Shown here: piece after piece, positions 36,760 to 49,619 of the stretch
How positions within the stretch are numbered: position 1 is the first letter of the stretch
Layout of the letters: each line of letters starts with the position of its first letter
Source of the DNA: Gymnogyps californianus
Lineage: Eukaryota; Chordata; Aves; Accipitriformes; Cathartidae
Direction: 5' to 3'
Assembly (NCBI RefSeq): GCF_018139145.2
Contig: NC_059500.1
Location: 57,873,580-57,937,579 of the forward strand
Length of the DNA: 64,000 bases
Made by a program: the position numbers and the translations under genes
The notes under the pieces: model-generated
What the model saw: the letters and a program-made list of their open reading frames with translations, nothing else
The model's database searches: none
Told to the model about the DNA's origin: nothing

Positions 36760-37240
36760 CTGGTGGATCTCAGAAAATTTTGGGGGATTCATCATTGAAA
36801 GGGTTGTATTTCTTTTCAACATTTCTATCAGTGACTTGGAAGTAGGTTATAAATATCTGACATTATGGGATTATTTAAAGTGAGTGGAAGAGTAAATAAT
36901 GAAAACAGTCACCTGCATCACTTGGTAAAGTAGGCCCTTTCAAACAAAGTGTGGTTTCATACACACAGTCACAATGTCATGAAGCCAGAGACAGGGAGTA
37001 GGATTGATGTATGCACAATGCAGTCTCTAATTAGGAAACTTGGGGAAATTCATGGACGAGTATCTTTATATGAACTCCTGAGATGATACTATGGCAGCAA
37101 ATGCAAACCAAACTTTTGGTTATTTAAATACAAGAAGAAGAGCAATGACTATTTGCCTCTGTATGTATTGTTGGTGAGACTGATGCTGGACTACTGCAGT
37201 TCTGTCCTCCACAGATTAAAAAATTTGAAGCTTCACAAAA
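36760..37240 (+). mobile_element. Very old CR1-like LINE remnant
   Basis: Patches resemble CR1 ORF2 on the + strand: 'aacatttctatcagtgactt' (the 'FNIFINDL' block) and further on 'ggtgagactgatgctggact' followed by 'actgcagttctgtcctcc' (the C-terminal 'VRP.LEYC' block). The intervening part is too decayed to align by eye. Confidence 0.45.
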
Positions 37241-39650
37241 ATTATTTCTGAGTTGAATGACAACTTAAATGTAAAGACCTCAAGTGTAGTGTCCTATGAT
37301 ACCGAGAATCAGATGAGGTGACCCAGTTCTGTCTGACCTTAGCTCTCTGAATATGAATCATAAGCTGTGACTTCTTCCTTGGACTGAGATATAGTCTAGA
37401 TATGAAGTATTTTCTCTTGCTACTCTCACTACATTTGATTGTACAGAGCATCCTATTATTTTGTTGTGGAGAAAGGTATGTAAGAATGCTGAAACGAGCT
37501 GCCCTGTTTTTCCCGTGGAAGCTGGTGGAGATTTTAGTATAGATGGAGGTCTTACCTTCAGGTGTAGGGTTTTTTTGGACCTGTGTATAAGTCAGACGAC
37601 AGAGAGAAAATCATGCCAAAACAGTGCTGATTTTCAAAATCTTTTCTTTAGTCATGGCTGACAAGAGATTAGAGTATAGATATTTTTCCCAGTTGGCACT
37701 GTAGGCTATTATCTGAAAAACTGCAGTAACATTTGTGACTTTTGAGCTCTGCCACCTTAAATTTAAACACTGTCTCTTAACAAAAGAAACTTCTTTTTTC
37801 ATATTTTGATTTTCAAATGCAGTTTCAATTTTGTTCCACTTTACTTCAGCAGTACAGATTCTAATATTTAAATACTGTTCTCTGGCTGTTGGCCTGTTGA
37901 GTCACCTTTACATCAAGACGGAATATTACACTGGCCTATAAAGTACAATCTGCAGTCTGTTGTCAGTCACTTATATCAATGAATGTTGTAATTGTAATTC
38001 AGGTTCTTTAGTCTGAAGTCAGCCCTGCTACTTAATCTTTTAGAACAGCTACACAATGAAACCTTCTCAGCCTAATGGATTCAGGCATATCTTTCCTTGG
38101 CTGATACTCAGAAATTGATTGTTAGTTTCTTTTTTCTTTTCTTCTCCCTTTAACTGAGAGAAGTGCCTTAGAGCAAAAAACCTCTTTTCCATCCTCAGGG
38201 AAGGCTGCCTTTATCCATACAAGACCAACTCCCCCAGCCCTAGGAACTGTACTAGGAACTGTAAGAGGGAGCCATCTTTTCCTCACCACCAAAAAGCATC
38301 CCTTCTTTGCATAGCCTGCAATGCCCAGGAAAATCATACATATTGTCAGTCCCCAGTGTGGTTCTTCAGTTAGGAACCATTTGCAGGATGAAAGGAATGG
38401 AACATATTTCAAAAGGAAGGCAAACTGCTCTTCCTAACAGTTAATTTGAGCTAAAGTAACTGCTCAAAACTAGAGCAGAGTTTAAAATTTAGATTTCTCT
38501 GTACATCAAAGCTGCCGGGCAAGAGCAACACTGATTTTAAAAGACAGAGGTATGCAGATATTATTGCAGAAATTTTGACTGAACATTAAATTAGTGAAGC
38601 CAAGTGTGTGCTTCTTGCATCTCGTGCATTGAGAAGCTGTGCCTTTGACCTTTGGTCTCCCTTCCACTGGGACCTATGGCTCCTTCGTTACAGAGAGAGC
38701 ACTTTCCTCTGTTAGAATCACCCTCTCACCACTATCAAACTGACTGATGGATTTTTCCTCTCTTTCACATGCCTTCATAACTCCTCATGTTAATTCTTTC
38801 CATATATTTAGCCCTATGTTATGCACCAACGCTTACATGTATAAATAAAACCTAAGTGCTGAAGGGGAAAACATGGATCCTCAGACTCCAGTTCAGCTGC
38901 TTCAGTGAGTTCAGACTCACGGGTACCTGGTGGACTGGGCCACCAATGTTTTCCTTAAAAAACTGCCAAAGTGCTTGAGTAGCTGTTAATGAGCATGCAC
39001 CAAGGGACGTCAGAGCTTGCCAGTGGGAAGCAGTTCGGTTTCTGGCTCCTACCCAAGCTTACTAAAGTTTGAAAGTAAGTATTTCTCTGTGTCTTAGACT
39101 ACACTACTCTGGTTCAGCATAGTACCAGGAGGAGTGACCATACTTTTCCACAAGACCCATGATCAGACTACTTACTGTGGATGTATGGGACTCAATTTCA
39201 ATTATTTTCTGTCTCTAAAGAGACTGAAGTTTATGTCTCCTACCTCTCAGATGAATTCTCTGCCTGTATGATTAGTAGGATGTTTGAGGGTAAATATCGC
39301 TACATCCTTCTTGCTGGTTTTCATGAAGTAGAGGAACATATAACTACCTAAGAAAGGAGGCCTCTTTCGCTCTTCTCACCTTTCAGTGCCACAAGCACTT
39401 GATTACAAAATCATTGTCTCACCGACTGAAGCCACTTCTGAAGCTTAAGAGATGACAAGTGTGAGTCCAAATTCTTACTTACTCTTTTAAGCTAAAACCA
39501 GTCTCCTCAATTGCTCCGAAAACTTACATACCATTTTCATTTAATTATCCATGAAAATGTAGCACTGAGGAAGGAAATTTGGCAGTTTGTTTAACTTTCC
39601 TTTTGGCCTGGTGCCTCCTGGAAACAGCAAAGGTACACTGTGATAATGTA
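37241..39650. other. Non-coding stretch, no recognised feature
   Basis: Moderately AT-rich. A short direct repeat ('ctaggaactgta', 38240-38263) is present. No supported reading frame. Confidence 0.45.
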
Positions 39651-39735
39651 TAGAATCATACAATAATTTAGACCAAAAGGGACCTCTGGAGCTCATCTGA
39701 TCCATCCTCCTGCTCAATGCTTGAATCAGGTTGTA
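39651..39735 (-). mobile_element. CR1 LINE, short 3' end fragment
   Basis: About 85 bases of the CR1 3' terminus on the minus strand: 'agaatcatacaataattta', 'aaagggacctctggagctca', 'ctcctgctcaatg'. An extreme 5' truncation. Confidence 0.75.
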
Positions 39736-42700
39736 ACATAAATCCTATTTTTCATGTTGCAGAGAAGACTCAGATTACTTCAGCATGAGTTTCAGCTGAC
39801 AATTATAGGGAAAAGAGTATAATTGGAGGTGGATTTGGATTCTTTATTTATGAAGTAATTAATAAAGTAACTGTAGTGATTTTTCATGAACTAAATGAAA
39901 TAGGAACAGTGTGAACTCCAATGTTCTGTGTCACAACCATCAAAACACAGCCAGTGAACTGTGGCTCCAGCAACTTGCTGGCTTTCCCACTCTGGAGTTA
40001 ATGGTTCTTGCTTAGGTATGACATATATTGAGTGTTTTCTAGTAATTTCTTCTAAATGATGAGAATATCCTATGTCTCCCTCTTGATGACTGCAGGCTCT
40101 AGCACCACTGTCCTGAGACTGCTGAGTTGTAGCACTGCCTCTTCTCCATGCCTCAAGCTATCCGTAACTTGTTTCTTCCTTTGTTAGGAAACCCAGAATG
40201 ACCAAAGTGGTCTTAGGCAAACAAATTAATGAAGGACTTTTGTACCTTAAATATATGTCCTTCCACAATAGCTTTGTGAAGGATACTATTTTATTTAAAA
40301 ACGGCTATTCTTATTTTAGGTGTGTGGGGAAAATGGACACAGTTACTTGAATTGATTTGGGGCTGGGTGTATGTAGAAGTTTTCAAATGAAAACAAAAGA
40401 TATATTATTCACTGTAATGTTTTTAATAATTTATTATGCACATTTATTTACCCCTCTGTCTACAGAAGTGATGCCAGGTATAATTTGAAAAGTAATCTGC
40501 TCCAAGATTGCTCTAAGGCAATCAAGTTTCTATTGTATTAACGTAATTTAGAGTCTACCTGTTTTGAAATACTAATTTTTTTTTTTTTTTTTTTTTTGAA
40601 GGCTAACATTGATCAGTGACATCTTAATGAACATTTGTAGAGTTTTGTGCTTGGATTACCATCTAACAAGCATGCATTCAGATTAATCTGAATTGAGCAT
40701 ATTCCCTGTTGTGCCACGTATTCTTTCTAGAAATGAGAAATGTCATACACCCATCTGGAATTAGAAAAGGAGGGGGTAACTGAGGGATTCTTTCCTTCTG
40801 TCTTCCTTTCTTTATAAGTAGTAAGCACAAATATGTTAAATGACTTAGAGATGAGATGAAACAAACCATCTGGGCTTAATAAAGATCTATGACTGTCTTG
40901 AATTATTTCCAAATGTAAATGTGTGCATAGCCTCCAGGTCTTGTTCTGCAGCTTTTCTGGTCTCTTCTAGACATCAATTTACTAAAGCAGAAATTCTATT
41001 TGATAGCATGGATTCTTTAGTGTCTGATAATTTTTAGGTGAGAATAGGCCATCTTTAAGGGACATATGAGAAGTGAGAGATTTCTCTACTCCTTACTCCA
41101 AAACAGATAAAATTTGTTTTGCTAAATTTTCCCAATTCTTTACATAACAATTATTTCTTCTTTTTTTGCAGGGATTGATTTTTTATGGTAAAAATGCTAC
41201 TAATTCTTTCAAATGATGTCTCAAACCTAGTTTTACTGTTTAATAAGTTTATATGGAGACAGTCAGAGCCATAAATATATGTGCTTGTGTGCACACATGC
41301 ATGCATACACACACAAAGTACCAACTAAATTAATTTAATTTTTAGGAATTTCAAAGCAAAGTTTGGGATTAGTAAGATCTAGTGTTCTAAAATAATTGGA
41401 TGGAGTATTATCACCACTGAAACCTAAAGGATTTTAAAATATCTTCTCATTAAAAGTTGCTCAGTTCTGTAATAGGAATGCTGGACTGGAAAGACAGCTT
41501 GTACAGTGTCCAACAGCGTACAGTAACAGGCGGCCCTGCTATAAAGGGCATCTTTGTTATTGTGCTTGGGCTGCTTGCGAAAACAAAATTCAGAGAATGA
41601 TTTGTACATTTTTTTCCAGTTCTTCAAATTACATGTACAGATGACTCAATGGCAAAATGAAGCACTGCCACCAGTCTTTCTTTAACAGCTGGTAACTGCT
41701 AGCAGTGGGTGGATAGGTTTCATAACTATGACTATTAAGCCTGTTCTAATTTATGTGGGTCCTTGATTCCAAAATATTTAATTTTGTCTGGGAAAGTGAA
41801 GAACCTCGATGTTTGCACTTTCAGATATGGTTAGATTTAGTTTGCCTCCAGATAGTTGTATGTACTTTTGTATACTGAGAGAATTAGTTAATAAAATTCA
41901 ATAGGTCATCTGTGCAAAGTGTAACCTCACATCATTCGTCAGTGATTTTTATAAGAATTTTGAGATCTACTGTTACTGCCACACATTATTATTGTTGTCC
42001 AGATGTATTATACTCCCAACTTCTATAAGTTTTGGGTTGCATAGTCAAACAAGTATCGCTGTACTGTTGTCTCTGTTTAGTAAGTCCTGAAGCCTTTAAG
42101 TAGTTAGATGTTTCTGGACATGCAATAAGAAGTTTGGAAAGGCTTCATATCCATCACCTCCTAGCCTAAATTTCAGGGATTGTATTAATAAAGGGAGCAT
42201 TGAATTTCAAACAGACACATTTTAATCTCACCTTATTGAAAGGTAAAATGTAGTTGTGCTACAATTTTTTTCTGTATTACAAGAAATTTTATTGAAATAA
42301 AATATAGAGAAGAGTGGTTTATCACTCTGAAAAAGATCTTGTGAACAATATTCATCTTGGGGTTTTTGAAATAAATTATTTTGTTATGTCTGTTTTCTAT
42401 AAGTAATATATTCTGTCCTTTACACTTAGGTAAAATGATATACCACTTGAACAGCAATTGTCCTATTGTGACCGAAGGCATAGTTTAGTGTAACGTAGAG
42501 CTCTGAAGCTACACTAGTCTGCATTGATTGTCTGTACCACCAAGTTCACTTTTGTCCTCATCATTTTGCAAAATTTGCTTTGCCTGCATCAGCTGACCAC
42601 TGCTTCTGAGCTGATTTCAGTAATCTTTCTTTAGGCTGATATTTTGATCTGCATCAAGAAAAGGCAACTAATCAGATGACTGTGGAAAACGGAACCCTAT

Positions 42701-43346
42701 ATGTGAGGAGTATCTTAAAGTGGTGTTTCTGTAATCTTTGCAGTTAGTATGACAACTTTGAGATTTTGGATAGTTTTGTTGCCTTTCTATTCAGTTTTGA
42801 TTGAATAATGTACATGGTAGCATTGATTACTTTGGAAGCAAATGTCTCAGCATTCTTTTGAATTTAAGTAGCTGGGCTCACTATACTCAATTGAATTTCA
42901 CGTTAGGTTTTCTCTTCCTCGGAAGTGCAGACGTTACCAGTGATCTCTAATTTCAAACTTTTCTGGTTTCCAGAAAGTAGATGGTGAGGTGGACTGAGGG
43001 GGTACATGGCATTTTAAGAATTGACCTTCTGTTGCTAGTGTGTCCAGAATTCTTGACAGTCTGTCCATCATGTTTAGGACTTTTGACCTAATTCAATACC
43101 ATAACGGAATTGAGCTTTTCTACATGAACTGCTGTGTCACCATTTCAGACTTTCATTTATGATTTTGCTTTGCAACATCCTAGCTTGCAACAAATTTTAA
43201 GGTAGCTCTTAGAAACTAAAGCAAAGAAAATTAAAGAAAGCAACTTCACCCCACTGGGCAAAAGCTTCTGCTCTCTGATGGTACATTTCATATTTCTATC
43301 CTAGAAAATAATATTTTTAACCATTTGTAAAATTATTGATGTGAAT
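39736..43346. other. Non-coding stretch with homopolymer and CA-type repeats
   Basis: A T22 run at 40576-40597 and a short TG/CA tract near 41280-41315 that includes the palindromes TGTGTGCACACA and ATGCATGCAT. No transposable element recognised and no supported reading frame. Confidence 0.45.
40576..40597 (+). repeat. Poly(T) run, 22 bases
   Basis: Uninterrupted T's. No adjoining retrocopy could be identified, so it is listed only as a homopolymer. Confidence 0.9.
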
Positions 43347-44110
43347 ACAGGTGAGAGCAGTAGATAGATGTCTTTTACCTTGACTTTAGCAAAGCTTTTG
43401 ACACTGTCTCCCACCATACTTTTGCATCCAAGTCTGAATGTTGCAGTCTATATGTAAGTGGAACTCAATTAGTTAAAAACAGTTTGGGTGACCAAGCTCA
43501 AAGGCTGGTGGGTATTGGGTTGTACTCTAGCTCAATGCTGATAACAAATGTAGTACTGCAGGGATCTGTCCTGGAACATGTCCTGTTTAACTTCTTCATC
43601 AATGTGCTGGAGGAGGTGAGAGTGCACACATGTCAAGTTTGCAGGCGACACCAAACTAGGAGACCTGTTTGATATACTTGACATCAGGGCTCTCATTCAG
43701 ATATACCCAGATGGGTTGGAGGAATGGGCTGACAGGAAATATAAGGAAATTCAACAAGGACAAATGCAAATTCTTCTGCCTGGGAAGGAGGAACTCCTTG
43801 CTACAGTCCCAAGACAGGCAGGGGACTGACTGGCCTGGGAGCAGCTCTGTGGAAAAGGCCCTGGAAGTCCTGGTAGGCAGCAAACTGACCATGAGCCAGC
43901 AGTGTGCCCTGGCAGCAAAGAATGCCAAGGGTATCCTGGGCTGTATTAGCAGGAGCATATCCCATGGACTAAGGGAAGAGCTTATCCCTCTGCTTAGCAC
44001 TCATTAGACTACGTTAGAATACCACATTCAGTTTGAGCCCCCCATAAAAGAACAACATCACTAAACTGGATTGAGTTAAGCATCAAGCCACCAAGACAGT
44101 TAGAGGGCTT
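43347..44110 (+). mobile_element. CR1 LINE, internal ORF2 segment lacking its 3' end
   Basis: A + strand CR1 piece starting in the reverse transcriptase at the conserved FYLDFSKAFDTVSHH (43373 onward) and running through the later part of ORF2 ('accatgagccagcagtgtgc', 'gccaagggtatcctgggctg'). It stops at about 44110, in the middle of the C-terminal coding block, and never reaches the CR1 3' untranslated end. The FSKAF wording separates it from the copy at 46531, which reads FCKAF. Frames are interrupted by stops and indels. Confidence 0.85.
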
Positions 44111-46142
44111 TTCATGGACAATCCCTTTCTGTCTACAAAGTCCTGCCCAGGCAGATTCTGACATTTTTATTCCTTGCTGAGAACTACTGCCCTTTCTGAC
44201 ACCTTTTGACCCCTGGTTGCATGCTTTACATCTAATTTTATTTTATTTACTTTTGTTTTTCTTTTGTTATTGTTGCTGTTGCTGTTGCAACTATGGTAGC
44301 CAATACATGCAGTAAAGATTGGAGCAGGTACAGCCTGAGTTGTGTGAACTCCCACTGTCATCCACCAGCTACAATTTTTTTTGTGGCTCCCAGCACTTTA
44401 GCATTTGAACACCCCACAATCATTAAGGTATCTACCCACTGCAGGAAAGTAGAGAAGCATCATTATCTCCAGTTCTTTAACAGATGAGGTGCAGAAGTCT
44501 GGGACACTTGTAGTCTGATGAGGATTGGGTGAGAAGATATGAAGGAGCTCATCTTCTTAGTTGTCTATGGTATCCAGAGCTGAAGAGCTATAAACCTTTG
44601 AAGAACTGGGAAGAAAAGTATCAGCTGCAAAAGCATGTCCTTCCCTTTCAGGAAGATGGGTGCAATATTCAGAGAGAGCAGAGGAGACATTCAAAGCTTG
44701 TTCCTCATTTAGTTTGTATCATGGGGACATTCTGACTGTATGAAGTACAGGTATGACTTTTCCTGAGACTTACTGGAGTTGAAATGAGGTATATATATTG
44801 TTTGAGCTACCTAATCTTGCAATAAAGTCTTGGACTGACCTATACCAGCAAGTACCTGTGAAACATTGGTCAGTAATAAACACAGGAATTAACATTATAG
44901 CCACTAGATGGATGTAGGAGGATATTATTTATATACAAAGACACACTTAATCAGCAAAATTGTCTCTATACCTTAACTTAGTTACACTATTCTTGGAAAT
45001 GCTATTCCCTACTTAATAAATATTTAAGCCAAGTATCTCTCACATTCACTGTATTTTGAAATGGAGTTGCTAAAATGTGTTTAATTGAAGTTAAATGATT
45101 CAATACTTCTAAAAATAATTTAATACATATTCATGAATAACAATACCACTTTGAGCTGAGTGAGCCCATACTTTGAGTGGGTACATGCTGTTCTTCATTA
45201 GCCAGTTACAGTATGACCTGCTCTTGGGCAATATGAATGCGAGAATTAGCAGAAAAGTTACGGGAAATTGAAGTTGGGAGTGATGCTGCAGTGTGTCAGC
45301 TGCTCTGTGACAAATGTGTTTGTACTTAGCCATGTCCTTAAGTAAATGGAGGTAGGTTATCTCTCAACGTGCATGACTCTGTGCGAAAAGTGATCTTAAA
45401 TTCTTTGTGCTAAAGGCAAGTTAATACAAAGTATTTGCAAGATATTTTTGCTTAAAGCATGACTGGGAAAAAAAGAAGCGAAAATAGTGGAATCTACAAA
45501 TGGAGATACTTTCAAGTAGTTTGTCTGGTCCAAATGAGCTAAGCAGTAACAACTTAAGAACATCTCATCACTTGGACTGCTTTGTCTTTCCACATTTTAA
45601 ATTTTCACCTGAAGTTTTACCCCTCAACATTTACCTGCACCTTCGTTATTGATACTATGTTGTGTTAAAAACAATGTAGCAACAAGTAGAAGTTGAGGCA
45701 TAGTACATGAATGGAAACTGTTTCATGGATCTGCAAAACAATTTTGTCAGATAGCAATTACTGTGAAACAGCTTGTTTCTAAAACACTTTTTCCCACTAG
45801 ATTCCAAGGCTCTTCTACATAAGTCTTCCCTAACAGCCAAAGGCTTGCCCAAGTGACAGCTGTTTTGTACTTTAAATTTGCCATGAGCAAGCACTACATT
45901 AGTGGCAGGCTATTTTATCAACTAGAGGTGTATTCCCGCAGAACAAAAGATCTAGACATTTTTCACTGGGAATTTTACCAGCAACAACAGAAATGAAACA
46001 AATACATAACTCCTGTAGGCCTCCTGTAGTTCTTCTGAGTTTATCCCAAATCCACCCCAAAATGTTTAGTTACAGTAACTTCTGATCTTAGTCAAGAACT
46101 AGTAATCAGATACTTATGTGATTCTCATTTAAATAAATGATG
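44111..46142. other. Non-coding stretch, no recognised feature
   Basis: No repeat family recognised. A short GTT-rich patch lies at 44270-44290. Reading frames are short and unsupported. Confidence 0.45.
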
Positions 46143-46335
46143 GAGAGAAATCTAGGTTGGGAGGGACCTCTGGAATCTAATGTCTTAGTCAAAGCAGAAC
46201 TAAATTCAAAGTTAGATCAGGTTGCTCAGGGCTTCGAAATGTCTCCGAGGATGGAGATTCCACAACCTTTCTGTGAAACCTCTTCCAGGGTTGCACAACT
46301 CTCCCAGTGAATGTTTTCCTAATGTCCTTATGCCA
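46143..46335 (-). mobile_element. CR1 LINE 3' fragment, old
   Basis: Minus-strand CR1 3' region: 'aggttgggagggacctctgg', 'tcaggttgctcagggcttcg', 'gatggagattccacaacctt'. It ends before the coding part and lacks the extreme terminal repeat. Confidence 0.75.
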
Positions 46336-46530
46336 AGAAGGTTTGTTAAGTTACAGCCTAATATAGAATTAAGATTTTGTGGAAAAAATACTTCCCACTG
46401 ATATATAACAATAAGTCACCCAGCTTTCTTATTGACGTCTCCTGTTTAAATTCTACAGTTTGCTAGAAAGTAAACTAGTCAGTCAAGTACAGGTGATTAC
46501 ACCAAGAGACTAATTAATAATTAACAAAGA

Positions 46531-47725
46531 AATCATAGAATCATAGAATGGTTTGAGTTGGAAGGGACCTTGAAAGGTCATCTAGTCCAACCCCCCTGCA
46601 ATGAGCAGGGACATCTTCAACTAGATTGGGTTGCTCAGAGCCCCATCCAACCTGACCTTGAATGTTTCCAGGGATGGGGCATCTACCACCTCTCTGGGCA
46701 ACATGCTCCAGTGTTTCATCACCCTCATTGTAAAAAATTTCTTCCTTATATTTACTCTGAATCTACCCTCTTTTAGTGTAAAACCATTACCCCTTGTCCT
46801 ATTGCTGCAGACCCTATTAAAAAGTCTGTCCCCATCTTTCTTACTAGCCCCCTTTAGGTATTGAAAGGCTGCAATAAGGTGTCCCCGGAGCCTTCCTTCT
46901 CCAGGCTAAACAACACCAACTCTCTCAGTCTTTCCTCATAGGAAAGGTGTTCCATCCCTCTGATCATTTTGTGGCCCTCCTCTGGACCCGCTCCAACAGG
47001 TCCATGTCTTTCCTGTACTGAGGACCCCAGAGCTGGACGCAGTACTCCAGGTGGGGTCTCACCAGAGTGGAGTAGAGGGGGAGAATCACCTCCCTCACCC
47101 TGCTGGCCACGCTTCTTTTGATGCAGCTCAGGATACAGTTGGCTTTCTGGGCTGTAAGCGCACATTGCCGGCTCATGTCCAGTTTTTCATCCACCAGTAC
47201 CCCCAAGTCCTTCTTTGCAGGGCTGCTCTCAATCCCTTCATCCCCTAGCCTCTATTGATACCAGGGGTTGCCCTGACCCAGCTGCAGGACCTTGCATGTG
47301 GCCTTGTTGAACCTCATGAGGTTCACGCAGGCCCACTTCTTGAGATTGTCGAGGTCCCTCTGGATGGCATCCTGTCCCTCAGGTGTGTCAACCACACCAC
47401 TCAGCTTGGTGTCATCTGGAAACTTGCTGAGAGCGCACTCAATCCCACTGTCTATGTCATTAATGAAGATATTAAATACAGACCCCTGAGGGACACCACT
47501 TGCCACTGATCTCCATCCAGACATTGAGCTGTTGGCCACTACTCTCTGGATATGACCATCCAGCCAATTCCTTATCCATCGAATAGTCCATCCATCAAAT
47601 GCATATCTCTCCAATTTAGAGAGAAGGATGTTGGGGGGGACCATGTCAAAGGCCTTACAGAAGTCCAGATAGATGACATCAGTAGCTCTTCCCTTGTCCA
47701 CTGATGAGATCCTTGTATATTCCAA
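46531..47725 (-). mobile_element. CR1 LINE, 5'-truncated, best preserved copy
   Basis: A 1.2 kb minus-strand CR1 insertion. Its 3' terminus is at 46531, reading on the + strand 'aatcatagaatcatagaatg', which is the CR1 terminal repeat. Inward come the 3' untranslated part and then the coding region for the end of ORF2. Similarity stops within the reverse-transcriptase domain near 47725, the usual 5' truncation. Low divergence compared with the other CR1 copies here suggests it is the youngest of them. Confidence 0.95.
46854..47725 (-). pseudogene. CR1 ORF2 reverse-transcriptase fragment, inactive
   Basis: ORF2 of CR1 encodes an endonuclease and a reverse transcriptase for target-primed retrotransposition; only the C-terminal part remains. 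Seen from the N-terminal side: [14 protein letters not shown] (RT motif A with its Asp), GVPQGSV (motif B), [10 protein letters not shown] (motif C, catalytic Asp pair kept but the usual small residue before it is Pro), then the C-terminal blocks [17 protein letters not shown] and [18 protein letters not shown], and finally [14 protein letters not shown]. After GVPQGSV the sequence jumps straight to FNIFINDID, an in-frame loss of about five codons. Frames change between 47252 and 47206 and again near 46970, so three separate open segments are left. Confidence 0.9.
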
Positions 47726-47735
47726 AAAAATGAAA

Positions 47736-49619
47736 CAGCTCTTTAGGTGGCCAGATGAACTCCTATAGAAGAAGAGAAAGGACTGAGTTTCAGCGTGAAA
47801 GGCTGTATCTGTCAGGATCTCCTAGGATTGCAAAGGATAGCATCACATGCTCCGCTAAGACAGAAGGATTTGATTAGAATTCTGAAAGAAGTCTCTAAAG
47901 GAACCTCTTGTTGGGAGGCCTCCTCTCCTGGGTGACATCTCTTATGGACGCATTTTCTCTTATGAATGCATCCTGACCCATAAGCTATACACAGAGATGG
48001 AAACCATGACTGCAGCCTTGACAGAAGCAAGGTGCAAGACAATGGGGTGAAAAACTTTCTAATGCAGGTTTAGCATAGGTAGATTAAATGTATTCTGTGC
48101 ATTTATGTATGTCTTTTACAAATATTAAGCACACTATTTATTTTGAAAGTCCTATATAAATGATTTTATTTGAATTTGACCTATAAGTGGCTTCAGATCA
48201 GCATGATATAAATTTGCTGGGCAACAAAATGACAATCTTCTCTCAAAAGTGTGACAAATACATAAAAAGGAGTTCCCTAGCTCACCAGCACACCTCTTAT
48301 GATGCGCAAAGGGTAGTGTAATGGTCCTCTCTTTCAACTGCAAAGGCCAGAGAGAGAAATACACTGGAGTGACACTGGGGAAGCAAGAGGGGAAGAAACA
48401 TGCTCTGATGAGCATGAAGGCTTTAAGATGTTGGAGTGCATGTTTGAACCACAAAGGTCACAGGGAGTATGTCACTGTTACAAAACACTCAGATCCTCAG
48501 ATCCTGCCAGGGTATTTTCAGGCAACAGCTACAATGAGAAACCTTCAACATTAGTGAGGAAATTTGACAACTGTGTTTTTAGCTTGTATTTTTATAGGTT
48601 ATTCAGTTCATTAGGAATCTTTAAAAAAAAAAAAAAAAAAAGGCAGATAGAAGTTCTGTAAGTTCAAATCCAAAACATCCAGAAATCAGAGAGTTCAGAA
48701 CCAAAGCTAATATGTTAATTCGTATCATGCCAAGGCTTCACAGCATCACTAAGCTTTTTAGTTATAATGATGAGATTCATCATCTTAAGAGACTTCACCA
48801 TCTTTATCATAACATCTCGAAGGAAATGTCTAAATATTTCTTTCCTCACTTCTTCTTATAGATTTCCCGTCATCCATATGTCTGTGTATTCTGCCCATTG
48901 TAACATGCCTTTGTATTAAATCTCTACATATAAGAGCCGTTTATCTCTATGCAGCCTTTTTCTTGAAGAGTCACATTAAGTTAGTAGGGTTTCTCCAGCT
49001 AAAAAAAGACTTAACAAGTACCTGATCTTGGGCTAAGGATTACATTAGATTCAAAATATGCACTGCAGTGTAGATAGATGCAATCTACAAATCAAAGTGT
49101 TGAAGATGTGGAGTGTTACTGTATGGATTTCTCTGAGGTACTGTGCTAGAGGTAGGCAGAAGGATAGAAGTGTAAAACTAAAGAAAAAGCAGACAATACA
49201 AGAAAGAAATTACCTAAGCCTATGCAAAGTTTCCATTAATAGAGAAATTTTCTCTCTGCTTTCGGAGAAGATGTTAAATAATATCCTGAAGAGGGGGCTA
49301 AGTAAATTAATTAAACTAGAAATCCTGCAATCCACAGGAAAGATCTAAAGTCCGTCTGCTGAAGAGATCATCCACATGCAGGAAGATACTTGGAGCATAA
49401 GGAGCCAAATTTCCTAAGCCAGTGAGCTTCTACAAGTAACCTTTGAGGAATATGCTGTCTTTCTCTCTTTCCTTACTGGTGAGATTAAGGTCATGCTGCT
49501 TCCCACTGAAATAGCTAACTGTATATAATTCAGACAAACAACAGTGATCAATCCAGAAGAAACCTGTCTTAAAGTTAACTAATTAACTAATTACTGCCCA
49601 TTGTCAAATCCTCCTTTTC
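47736..49619. other. Non-coding stretch with an A-run
   Basis: An A19 run at 48623-48641. No transposable element recognised. Short frames only. Confidence 0.45.
48623..48641 (+). repeat. Poly(A) run, 19 bases
   Basis: Uninterrupted A's. I found no retrocopy upstream of it. Confidence 0.9.

Noticed and set aside
40576..40597. Poly(T) run as the tail of a minus-strand retrocopy
   Set aside because: No gene-like or LINE-like sequence and no target duplication could be seen next to it.
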